Assembly (NCBI RefSeq): GCF_018614525.1
Contig: NZ_JAGGOL010000151.1
Coordinates: 1 to 39,634 of the forward strand
Direction of reading: 5' to 3'
DNA from: Streptomyces sp. ISL-11
GTDB taxonomy: Bacteria > Actinomycetota > Actinomycetes > Streptomycetales > Streptomycetaceae
Length of the DNA stretch: 39,634 nucleotides
Part shown: positions 23,429 through 29,422 of the stretch, one piece after another
Layout of the letters: each line of letters opens with the position of its first letter
Position numbering within the stretch: the first letter of the stretch is position 1
The notes under the pieces: generated by a model
What the model was told of the DNA's origin: nothing
The model's input: the letters and a program-made list of their open reading frames with translations, nothing else
Databases searched by the model: none
Made by a program: the position numbers and the translations under genes

Positions 23429-24040
23429 ATGACCGAACGATCACGAGGAATCCGCCCCGCCGCCCTCACCCGGGCCGCCTTCGTCGCCGGGCCGCTGTGC
23501 ATGCTGGCCTACGGGGCCATCCGGCTCTCCGACCCGGAGCACGGGCCGGGCCTCGCCTGGACGGCCGGGCATCTGGCGTTGATCGCCGGGGTGGTCCTCT
23601 TCGGCGTGGCGTTTCCGGGCCTGCGGCGGCTGGCGGAGCCGGCCGGCACGGCGGGGCGCGTCGGCGCCGCGACGGCGACCGTCCTGGGGCTGGCCGGCAC
23701 GCTGGCCGTGGTCGCCCAGGCGGTGATCGACCTCGTCGTCGGCTTCCGCTCGGCCGACCGCGCGGACATGAACCGACTCTTCGACCAGGTCCAGAGCCAC
23801 CCCGGTGTCATGCCGGTGGTCTACACGGTGGGCCCGCTGCTCTTCTACGTGGGCCTCGTCTGGCTCGTGGTCCAGCTCGCCGTGCGGCGCCGCGTCGGCC
23901 CGTGGTGCCCCGCCCTGGTGGTGCTGGGCACCGCCACGATGGCGGTGAGCCTCGACCTGATACCGGTGGGTGCGGCGCTCTACGCAGCGGCCTTCGCTCC
24001 TCTGGCACGTGGGGATCGTGCCCGTATCGTCCCCGCGTAG
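23429..24040 (+). CDS. Multi-pass membrane protein, unknown function
   Basis: A 203-aa integral membrane protein with about six hydrophobic segments: ALTRAAFVAGPLCMLAYGA, LAWTAGHLALIAGVVLFGVA, VLGLAGTLAVVAQAVIDLVV, VVYTVGPLLFYVGLVWLVV, ALVVLGTATMAVSLDLIPV and GAALYAAAFAPLA. The loop after the third segment (FRSADRADMNRLFDQVQSHP) is polar. ATG 23429 begins MTERSRGIRPAA; the ribosome-binding site is only a GGGG run. No catalytic motif was recognised. It is a single gene converging on the accessory operon that ends at 24116. Confidence 0.7.
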   Translation: MTERSRGIRPAALTRAAFVAGPLCMLAYGAIRLSDPEHGPGLAWTAGHLALIAGVVLFGVAFPGLRRLAEPAGTAGRVGAATATVLGLAGTLAVVAQAVIDLVVGFRSADRADMNRLFDQVQSHPGVMPVVYTVGPLLFYVGLVWLVVQLAVRRRVGPWCPALVVLGTATMAVSLDLIPVGAALYAAAFAPLARGDRARIVPA

Positions 24041-24115
24041 GCCGAATGGGTGTTCCCTGGCGGCGGTGACGCTCGCGCTCGGAACCGGTGGGGGGGCTGG
24101 CGTCGGGGGCTGCTG

Positions 24116-24607
24116 TCATGCGGAGCCGGAGACAGGGCAGGGGAGGTCGGGAGCGGAGAGGTTCGGGGAGCATGTCACCAGTGCGACCGAGTGGAAGACC
24201 GTGCCCTTGAGGTAGTGGCCGAGGGACACATCCATGCCCCACGTCAGCCGCTCGACAGCAGCCCCCACGAGGAATAGCAGGCGCGTGACCTTCCGCTCTC
24301 CTCCGGAGGCGAACCTGGGGGCGAACTCCGCAAGCTGGAGCCCCAGCCATTCACCCGCTTCCTTCGGTTCCTCCCACGTGCCCCGGATCATCGACGCCGG
24401 TTTTATCAGCCAGTGCGCCGTCTGAAGTGGCGGAATGCCCGTCACGGCGAACTCGGCGGCCACCTCTCGGAATCGCTCCGCAAGCCGGTGAGCAGCCGCG
24501 TCCCCCTTCCGCGGCACCGGTGGGGGGTCGGGATGGGGCGGTCGCCGAAGCGCCTCATCGTCGAATGTCCTCTTTTCTCCGACCCATGAGTACCCATGGA
24601 TGTGCAC
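24116..24607 (-). CDS. Hypothetical protein at the end of the XRE/DUF397 operon
   Basis: A 163-aa protein I do not recognise. GTG 24607 has GGAG 7 nt upstream and gives VHIHGYSWVGEKRTFDDEA. A Pro-rich segment (PPHPDPPPVPRKG) leads to a helical core (HRLAERFREVAAEF, then TGIPPLQTAHWLIKPA) and a partly hydrophobic C-half (RLLFLVGAAVERLTWGMDV, GTVFHSVALVTCSP). It uses codons rare in Streptomyces (ATA and AAA in the LIK stretch), unlike its core neighbours, which suggests recent transfer. It lies 80 nt downstream of the DUF397 gene and is probably the last gene of that operon. Function unknown. Confidence 0.55.
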   Translation of the reverse strand: MHIHGYSWVGEKRTFDDEALRRPPHPDPPPVPRKGDAAAHRLAERFREVAAEFAVTGIPPLQTAHWLIKPASMIRGTWEEPKEAGEWLGLQLAEFAPRFASGGERKVTRLLFLVGAAVERLTWGMDVSLGHYLKGTVFHSVALVTCSPNLSAPDLPCPVSGSA

Positions 24608-24687
24608 GTACGCGCTCCGTTCCGGGCAAGACGACGGCCCCACCCGTCGGCGTGTGGGCGAGGCCGTCAATGAGGAGGCTCGACGAA

Positions 24688-24912
24688 TCAGGCGGAGAGC
24701 CCGAACCTCGCCGGGTTGATGCCGGCCGCGTCCAGTTCGGCCGTGGTGAAGCGCAGCGGCTCGCCGTGCGGGTGCTTGCTGTTGCCCAGCGCCCAGGCGT
24801 CCGGGCCGATCTTGGCGAGGGTCACGCACGCCTCGCCGTCCGGATGAGTGTTGCCTCCGCAGGCGCGGCGGAACTGCGCTGTCGTGATGTCGAGTCCGTA
24901 CATGTCAGGCAT
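24688..24912 (-). CDS. DUF397 domain protein
   Basis: A 74-aa protein covered by one DUF397 domain: an ITTAQFRRACGG start, the central strand ACVTLAKIGPDAWALGNSKH and the hallmark PHGEPLRFTTAEL near the C-terminus. DUF397 proteins are typically encoded beside XRE-DUF5753 regulators in actinomycetes and in studied cases (the Scr pairs of S. coelicolor, from memory) act with them as toxin-antitoxin-like regulatory pairs. ATG 24912 has AAGGAGG 4 nt upstream. Here a 69-aa ORF separates it from the XRE gene. Direct contact with that regulator is inferred. Confidence 0.85.
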   Translation of the reverse strand: MPDMYGLDITTAQFRRACGGNTHPDGEACVTLAKIGPDAWALGNSKHPHGEPLRFTTAELDAAGINPARFGLSA

Positions 24913-24926
24913 TGGTCCTCCTTGAT

Positions 24927-25136
24927 TCAGACGGGAACGGCACTGTCGTCGCGCTCGCGGAGCGCCCTGGTGCCGCGCAGTGCCTCCACGATCTGCTCGA
25001 CGCACGAGGTGGGGGAGAGCCCGGGTGCCCGAGCGGTTGGACCTCTGTGAGTCACCTGGGGCCGCACCGCCCGTAGGCGGGTCTCAGCGAGGGGACAGAT
25101 GGGCGGTGGGCCCATGGCGGTCGTGGGACTGCTCAC
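24927..25136 (-). CDS. Putative 69-aa protein between the XRE and DUF397 genes
   Basis: A small ORF from GTG 25136 with a strong GAGGGAGGG 7 nt upstream, giving VSSPTTAMGPPPICPLAETR and ending EQIVEALRGTRALRERDDSA. It has two cysteines, an Arg-rich middle and a likely amphipathic C-terminal helix. Its 14-nt distance to the DUF397 start and 59 nt to the XRE stop fit an operon member. I know no family for it. Good ribosome-binding site and spacing are the only evidence, so it could still be non-coding. Confidence 0.5.
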   Translation of the reverse strand: MSSPTTAMGPPPICPLAETRLRAVRPQVTHRGPTARAPGLSPTSCVEQIVEALRGTRALRERDDSAVPV

Positions 25137-25195
25137 CGGAGTTCCCTCCCTCGGGTGTCGGCAATGCCGATGCTTCACCCGCTGAGCAGCTCGTT

Positions 25196-26029
25196 CTAGG
25201 GCCTTTCCCGTTGGGGCAAGAATCCGTCCCGGATGCCCTCGACCAGTGCTTTCATGTCATCGCCGTAGACCGCCACGGCGGCGAACCGGTCGAAGGTGTC
25301 GAGGTACAACTGCACGTCCTTCGGGTCACGAGTGGTGACCTCGGAGTGGAACGTTTCCACGATCACGATCCGGTCGTCGTGGAGGCTGAAGCAGGTCATG
25401 GGGAAGTCCGGCATCCGTCGCTCGGCCGGCACGACACCCAGTGAGACGTTGGGCAGGCGGGACACGGAGACGAGCCGGTCCAACTGGAGGGCCATCACCA
25501 CGGGCTCGCTGATACGCCAGGTCAGGACGTGCTCGCAGATCAGAAACTGGAACGACCGACCGGACTCGTACAGGACCGATTGACGCTTCAGGCGAGCGGC
25601 AACGGTCTTGGCCTGGGTCTCCTCCGGGAGCGCCGGAGGGAGCGAGAACACCGCTGTGGCGTACTCGGGTGTCTGGAGCAGTCCGGGGATCAACTGGCCC
25701 TGGAACAGTCGCAGGGTGGTTGTGCCGGCCTCGATGGCTCGGATCGTCTTCTGGTGCTTCCACGGGCCCATGCGGCGCAGCAGACGCCACGCGGTGGCCT
25801 CCGTGGCCTCGGCGCGGGCCGTGACGAGGAACTCCTGCTTGATCTCCTCACTGACCCCTATGGCGGTCAGGACGAGATCCACGTCCTGGACGGTCGGCCG
25901 GACCTTGCCGGTTTCGATCTTCGACAGCTTTCCGGCGGACATGGAAGCCCTGCGGGCCACCGCGTCACCTGTGAGACCGGATGCGTCGCGGAGCGCCCGC
26001 AGGGCTCTGCCGATCGAGTCCGTGGTCAG
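25196..26029 (-). CDS. XRE-family regulator with DUF5753 (CTG start proposed)
   Basis: A 277-aa DNA-binding protein. The N-terminal helix-turn-helix reads IGRALRALRDASGLTGDAV then ARRASMSAGKLSKIETGKVR (about 5-45). The remainder (about 95-270) is the DUF5753 ligand/partner domain: LRLFQGQLIPGLLQTPEYA, RQSVLYESGRSFQFLICEH, LPNVSLGVVP and the terminal DRFAAVAVYGDD. A start at the first ATG/GTG (25960) would remove the first helices. The full domain needs a start at 26029, where only CTG is available, overlapping the upstream stop as CTGA with GGGAG 9 nt before. It lies upstream of DUF397, its usual partner. Confidence 0.88.
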   Translation of the reverse strand: MTTDSIGRALRALRDASGLTGDAVARRASMSAGKLSKIETGKVRPTVQDVDLVLTAIGVSEEIKQEFLVTARAEATEATAWRLLRRMGPWKHQKTIRAIEAGTTTLRLFQGQLIPGLLQTPEYATAVFSLPPALPEETQAKTVAARLKRQSVLYESGRSFQFLICEHVLTWRISEPVVMALQLDRLVSVSRLPNVSLGVVPAERRMPDFPMTCFSLHDDRIVIVETFHSEVTTRDPKDVQLYLDTFDRFAAVAVYGDDMKALVEGIRDGFLPQRERP

Positions 26030-26535
26030 CGGTGTCGCTCCCAGTACTCCGAGAACGGCACGGCCGCGGCGAGCGCCTGCTCCCGGTAACCCCGGTATTC
26101 GCTGATCCGGTCCGAGGGGAGCAGCTCACCGCCGAGGAACGCACCCTCGGGCGTGTAGTGCATCCGGTACACGTCCCTGTCGTCGAACAGCCAGAAGTCG
26201 TGATTCGGCAGGCAGCTCACGTCCTGCTCGGTCAGGTCGATGATGCCGATGGATTCGCCGGCCGTGATGTTGCCCGGGTAGGCGGCCAGTTCGTATCGGA
26301 GGTAGTCGGTCAGTGGGGACCTGAGTACGTGGACACGCGAGACTTCCTTGCCCTTGTCGGTCATCGACCGCATCCAGGGGTTGTCGTCCCAGTCGGGTCC
26401 CATGTCTCCACCGGCCAGGAAGCGTTCGAGTTCCTCGCGTTCCTCCTCGATGTCGTAGACGGCGAGCGTCTCCAGCCTGAAGGCAGTCCGCTCGAAGGCG
26501 TCGAAGAGCCGCCCGAACTCCTCACCGGTGAGCAC
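26026..26535 (-). CDS. DUF6879 family protein
   Basis: A 169-aa protein starting at GTG 26535 (VLTGEEFGRLFDAFERTAFR) with GGAGGAG about 7 nt upstream. The sequence matches what I know of DUF6879: the FERTAFRLETLAVYDI start, an acidic EEEREELERFLAG helix, RVHVLRSPLTDYLRYELA, NHDFWLFDDRDVYRMHY and a C-terminal SEYWERHR. The family is encoded next to XRE-DUF5753 regulators in Streptomyces and has no assigned function; from the context it is a partner or effector of that regulator. Its stop overlaps the XRE start by 4 nt and its start overlaps the 68-aa gene upstream, so the three are translationally coupled. Confidence 0.8.
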   Translation of the reverse strand: MLTGEEFGRLFDAFERTAFRLETLAVYDIEEEREELERFLAGGDMGPDWDDNPWMRSMTDKGKEVSRVHVLRSPLTDYLRYELAAYPGNITAGESIGIIDLTEQDVSCLPNHDFWLFDDRDVYRMHYTPEGAFLGGELLPSDRISEYRGYREQALAAAVPFSEYWERHR

Positions 26536-26728
26536 GGAAGTACTCCTCCAGGACGGCGGCCGGCACAACGACAGCGGTCTCACCCTCAGGGACATCGAGC
26601 TGGGCCAGCCTCTTGGGGTCGGTGATGACGTACCCCTGGACCACGTAGTCCTTGCCGTCCTCGGTGCCCCACAGCGTCGGGCACGTTCCGTTCTTGCACT
26701 CCGGCCCACCGGACAGCTTCCGTAGCAT
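26522..26728 (-). CDS. Small 68-aa protein with Cys pair, first gene of the operon
   Basis: A short protein MLRKLSGGPECKNGTCPTLW followed by TEDGKDYVVQGYVITDPKR and VPEGETAVVVPAAVLEEYF. The CKNGTC pair near the N-terminus could be redox-active or bind a metal. The rest looks like a compact beta-alpha domain. ATG 26728 is used here; GTG 26740, four codons upstream, is equally possible because GGGGG lies between. It overlaps the DUF6879 start by 14 nt. Small proteins of this kind accompany DUF6879 genes in Streptomyces, but I know no function. Confidence 0.7.
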   Translation of the reverse strand: MLRKLSGGPECKNGTCPTLWGTEDGKDYVVQGYVITDPKRLAQLDVPEGETAVVVPAAVLEEYFRAHR

Positions 26729-26850
26729 CCTCGCCCCCACACGTCGGCGTACGCCTGTCGCTCGATGCTCCCGAGGCGTTCACCATCGGGTCAAGTGCCT
26801 GATCTTTCCGGAACGGGAAAGGTCCCGAGCCGTACGGCCGGGCAGGCTAG

Positions 26851-26867
26851 GTGTAGTGCCGCTACAC
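26851..26867. promoter_or_regulatory. GntR-like operator upstream of the Nudix gene
   Basis: GTGTAG-TGCCG-CTACAC is a perfect 6-bp inverted repeat with a 5-nt centre, 60 nt before the Nudix start. It closely resembles the GTGTAGT/ACTACAC sites bound by GntR/HutC regulators, including KorSA-type repressors of actinomycete integrative elements. It lies in the divergent region (26729-26927) and could also affect the minus-strand operon. Confidence 0.5.
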
Positions 26868-26927
26868 GTACGCGCAGAGCTTCGACGCGGTGTGGGCGAC
26901 AGCGACGCCCGTCCAGGAGGAGTGACC

Positions 26928-27398
26928 GTGTCCCGCACCGAGTACTACGACGATCCGGAGGCCCCCGAGCCCAACAGTCTGGTCGTGGCCGCATCCGCCG
27001 TGGTGACCGACGGGCGTGGCCGCATCCTGTTGCAGCGCCGGCGTGACAACGATCTATGGTCGCTGCCTGGAGGCGGCATGGAGATGACCGACTCGCTCCC
27101 CGGCACAGCCGTGCGCGAGGTCAAGGAAGAGACTGGCCTGGACGTGGAGATCACGAAACTGATCGGCATCTACACCGACCCGCGCCACGTGATCGCCTAC
27201 TCCGACGGCGAGGTACGGCGACAGTTCAACGTGTGCTTCACCGCACGCGTGGTCGGAGGACAGCTCTCGATCTCCGATGAATCGACCGAGCTGCATTTCG
27301 TCCACCCCGAGGAGATCGCCACGCTCCCGATGCATCACACCCAGCAGCTCCGTATCCGGCACTTCCTGGAGCATCGGGAGCGCCCCTACCTCGGGTGA
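26928..27398 (+). CDS. Nudix hydrolase
   Basis: A 156-aa pyrophosphohydrolase of the Nudix fold, cleaving a nucleoside-diphosphate-linked substrate that cannot be specified. The Nudix box is GGMEMTDSLPGTAVREVKEE followed by TGL; the catalytic REVKEE is complete, while the first Glu of the canonical box is Asp here. WSLPGGG precedes it and RRQFNVCFTARVVGG follows. GTG 26928 has AGGAGG 8 nt upstream. Near-identical proteins (MSRTEYYDDPEAPEPNSLVV start) are carried by pSAM2-like integrative elements, from memory, where they lie beside a GntR (KorSA) gene. That regulator is absent here but a matching operator remains upstream. Confidence 0.9.
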   Translation: MSRTEYYDDPEAPEPNSLVVAASAVVTDGRGRILLQRRRDNDLWSLPGGGMEMTDSLPGTAVREVKEETGLDVEITKLIGIYTDPRHVIAYSDGEVRRQFNVCFTARVVGGQLSISDESTELHFVHPEEIATLPMHHTQQLRIRHFLEHRERPYLG

Positions 27399-27410
27399 CG
27401 TCCCGCAAGG

Positions 27411-28106
27411 TCAGTCCTCGACCGGCGCGATCCCTGTCGGGCATGAAGCGCCCCAGTTCGTTTCGAAGGGGTCACCCAGCTTGACCCCCGTCCCCCCGAT
27501 CCCGCAGTAGCCCTGCGGGTTCTTGTCCAAGTACTGCTGGTGATGGGCTTCCGCGTAATAGAACGGGCCCGCCGGGAGGATTTCCGTGGTGATGGGGCCG
27601 TAGCCCGAGCCGGTCAGGACCGACTGGTACGACGCGCGGGAGGTCTCCGCCGCCGACTGCTGGGCGGGGGAGTGGGTGTAGACCGCCGAGCGGTACTGCG
27701 TGCCGCGGTCGTTGCCCTGGCGGAAGCCCTGCGTGGGGTCGTGGGACTCCCAGAAGAGCTTCAGCAGGGCCTCGTAGGAGGTCACGGCCGGGTCGTAGAC
27801 GACGCGGACCGCTTCCGTGTGGCCGGTGAGGCCGCTGCACACCTCTTCGTAGGCGGGGTGGGGCGTGTGGCCGCCCTGGTAGCCGACCAGGGTCGTCCAG
27901 ACGCCGGGGGCCTGCCAGAACTTGCGCTCGGCACCCCAGAAGCAGCCCAGGCCGAAGTCCGCCACGGCCAGGCCCTCGGGGTAGGGGCCTGCCAGGGGCG
28001 TGCCGAGGACCGTGTGCCGCTCCTGGAGGGGGAATTCCGGTTCCGGGCGGCCCTTCAGCGCCTCCTCGGGGGCGGGGAGGCGGGTCTCGCTGCGGGAGAA
28101 GAGCAT
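27411..28106 (-). CDS. msrA: Peptide methionine-(S)-S-oxide reductase
   Basis: A 231-aa cytoplasmic repair enzyme reducing methionine S-sulfoxide. The catalytic motif GCFWGAER holds the sulfenic-acid-forming Cys. Further signatures are GYQGGHTPHPAYEEVCSGLTGH, WESHDPTQGFRQGNDRGTQYRS and YYAEAHHQQYLDKNP, with the C-terminal GYCGIGG offering a resolving Cys. The N-terminal 40 residues (LFSRSETRLPAPEEALKG) are the extension seen in plant and actinobacterial MsrA. ATG 28106 is the natural start. A SigR-type promoter lies just upstream, linking it to thiol-oxidation stress together with mca in this window. It converges on the Nudix gene. Confidence 0.96.
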   Translation of the reverse strand: MLFSRSETRLPAPEEALKGRPEPEFPLQERHTVLGTPLAGPYPEGLAVADFGLGCFWGAERKFWQAPGVWTTLVGYQGGHTPHPAYEEVCSGLTGHTEAVRVVYDPAVTSYEALLKLFWESHDPTQGFRQGNDRGTQYRSAVYTHSPAQQSAAETSRASYQSVLTGSGYGPITTEILPAGPFYYAEAHHQQYLDKNPQGYCGIGGTGVKLGDPFETNWGASCPTGIAPVED

Positions 28107-28145
28107 TGCGGCTCCAAGGGAGAGGGGCGCGGTCGTCCCCCCTTC

Positions 28146-28172
28146 AACGTGTCACGGCCGGCCAGGATTCCC
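28146..28172 (-). promoter_or_regulatory. SigR-type promoter of msrA
   Basis: Read on the minus strand: GGGAAT, exactly 18 nt, then GTT. This is the SigR (disulfide stress sigma factor) consensus GGAAT-N18-GTT without mismatch, placed 40 nt upstream of the msrA start codon. MsrA belongs to the SigR regulon in S. coelicolor, as I recall. Confidence 0.75.
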
Positions 28173-29263
28173 TAGCGGCTCCCGCCCGCCCGCTCCCAGC
28201 CCGCGACCGCCAGCGCCCGGAACGCCGCGTACGCCGCGACCGGATCCGGCTCGTACGACCACGGCACCGCGCCGATGTGGCCGTCGACCGCCCGCAGCTG
28301 CTCCATCGCCTCCGGGTAGCGCTCGGCGCGTACCAGGAACCACACCAGCAGGTGGCGCACGTGCGGCAGCACGGGGTGATCGGCCGGTGCGCCCGCCACC
28401 GCGAACCGCGCGGCCTCGATCGCCTGTGACACCACGACGCCCCGGTAGAGGCCGGGCACCAGCTCGACGTCCGGCAGGTGGTCGTGGACGGCGAAGAGGG
28501 GCAGCGCGGGCAGCAGGCTGCCGCCGGGCGCCGCGGCCGCCGCGCGCTGCGCGAAGGCGTCGGCCTTCTCCTGCGTGCCGTGCCACTTCGCGCTCCAGTA
28601 GCGCAGGGCCACCAGGTGCGCCCCCATGTGGTGCGGGGCGCGCGAGAGGACCGTCTCCCAGAGCGACTGGAACTCCGCCTCGCTCGCGCCGAGCCCGCGG
28701 GCGATGCCCAGCTGGACGATGTACGGGACGGGGTCGCCCGGTGCCAGCAGGGCCGCCTCGCCGCAGACCGTACGGGCTTCCTCGAGGATCATCCGGTAGT
28801 CCTGCGAGGACGGGTCGCGCATCGCCTGCTGGGCCAGGAACTCGGCCTGCACGGCCGCGCCGCCCGCGTCCTTCGGGGCCACGACCCGCCAGTGCCTCAG
28901 CCACATCCCGCCCGTGCCGGGCGTCTCGGCCAGCTCCTGGGCGGCCGCGCCGGCCAGCGTGTGCACGCGCTGCCAGCGCAGCTCCGGGGCCGACGTGGCG
29001 TCCGTACGGGCCAGCAGGTCGGCCGCGGGCTTCCAGTCCTGGGTGCGCCGCGCCTCCTCGACGGCCGCCAGCAGCTCCGGGTCCGGGCCGGGCAGCCGTA
29101 CGTCGAGCCGCTCGGCGGGGACGAAGCCGTACACGCCGACCGGGTCGACCGCGGTCCGGTCGCCCCGCAGCGCGTCCTGCCCGGCGCGCCGGCGGCGCAT
29201 CGCGGGCCCGATCACCACGCCGCAGACGAGGACGACGGCGAGCAGGATGACGAGAAACTCCAT
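28172..29263 (-). CDS. Membrane-anchored TPR-like protein, unknown function
   Basis: A 363-aa protein with one N-terminal membrane segment (MEFLVILLAVVLVCGVVIGP) and basic stop-transfer MRRRRAG, followed by a long cytoplasmic helical part rich in Ala, Leu and Trp. Helix pairs such as ELRWQRVHTLAGAAAQELAE, YIVQLGIARGLGASEAEF and HPVLPHVRHLLVWFLVRAER suggest tetratricopeptide-like repeats, but no consensus TPR can be aligned by eye. ATG 29263 has AGGA 7 nt upstream. A polypyrimidine tract lies in its leader. It runs parallel to msrA, and the msrA promoter abuts its stop codon. The gene seems conserved near msrA/metB in Streptomyces. Confidence 0.75.
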   Translation of the reverse strand: MEFLVILLAVVLVCGVVIGPAMRRRRAGQDALRGDRTAVDPVGVYGFVPAERLDVRLPGPDPELLAAVEEARRTQDWKPAADLLARTDATSAPELRWQRVHTLAGAAAQELAETPGTGGMWLRHWRVVAPKDAGGAAVQAEFLAQQAMRDPSSQDYRMILEEARTVCGEAALLAPGDPVPYIVQLGIARGLGASEAEFQSLWETVLSRAPHHMGAHLVALRYWSAKWHGTQEKADAFAQRAAAAAPGGSLLPALPLFAVHDHLPDVELVPGLYRGVVVSQAIEAARFAVAGAPADHPVLPHVRHLLVWFLVRAERYPEAMEQLRAVDGHIGAVPWSYEPDPVAAYAAFRALAVAGWERAGGSR

Positions 29264-29276
29264 GAGCTGTCCTGAC

Positions 29277-29326
29277 AGAAAGGGAAAGAAGGGAATAAAG
29301 GGAAGGAATGGGATGGAGGGTGAGGG
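29277..29326. repeat. Purine-rich tract (GGGAAA-type short repeats)
   Basis: About 50 nt on the plus strand are nearly all A and G, built from GGGAA/AGGGA units (AAGGGAATAAAGGGAAGG and similar). On the minus strand this is a polypyrimidine leader just upstream of the membrane-anchored protein gene. Such a skewed, AT-richer stretch is conspicuous here. Confidence 0.6.
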
Positions 29327-29380
29327 TCTACGCAGGGACAACGCGGCAGCCCGGCGGATCGTTCATCCTCCGGTTACAAG

Positions 29381-29396
29381 TGAACAGGAGTGTTCA
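29381..29396. promoter_or_regulatory. Operator palindrome upstream of metB
   Basis: TGAACA-GGAG-TGTTCA is a perfect 6-bp inverted repeat 26 nt before the metB start. A further half-site GTTCA lies at 29361. With GTTACA (29374) as -35 and TATTCG (29399) as -10, the palindrome falls between the promoter hexamers, as expected for a repressor of metB. Confidence 0.5.
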
Positions 29397-29422
29397 TGTA
29401 TTCGGGGTACTACTCTCGGGGC

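Noticed and set aside
25020..25060. tRNA-Ser/Leu-like D-arm sequence GTGCCCGAGCGGTTGG
   Set aside because: No acceptor stem, anticodon arm or T-arm follows in register, and it lies within the 69-aa ORF. An att-site remnant cannot be shown.
24116..27398. A complete integrative element (AICE)
   Set aside because: No integrase, excisionase, replication or transfer gene and no flanking direct repeats were seen, so only a remnant can be suggested.
29380..29397. LexA/SOS box at the metB promoter (GAAC...GTTC)
   Set aside because: The spacing between GAAC and GTTC is 6 nt, not the 4 nt of the actinobacterial SOS box. The palindrome is better read as TGAACA-N4-TGTTCA.
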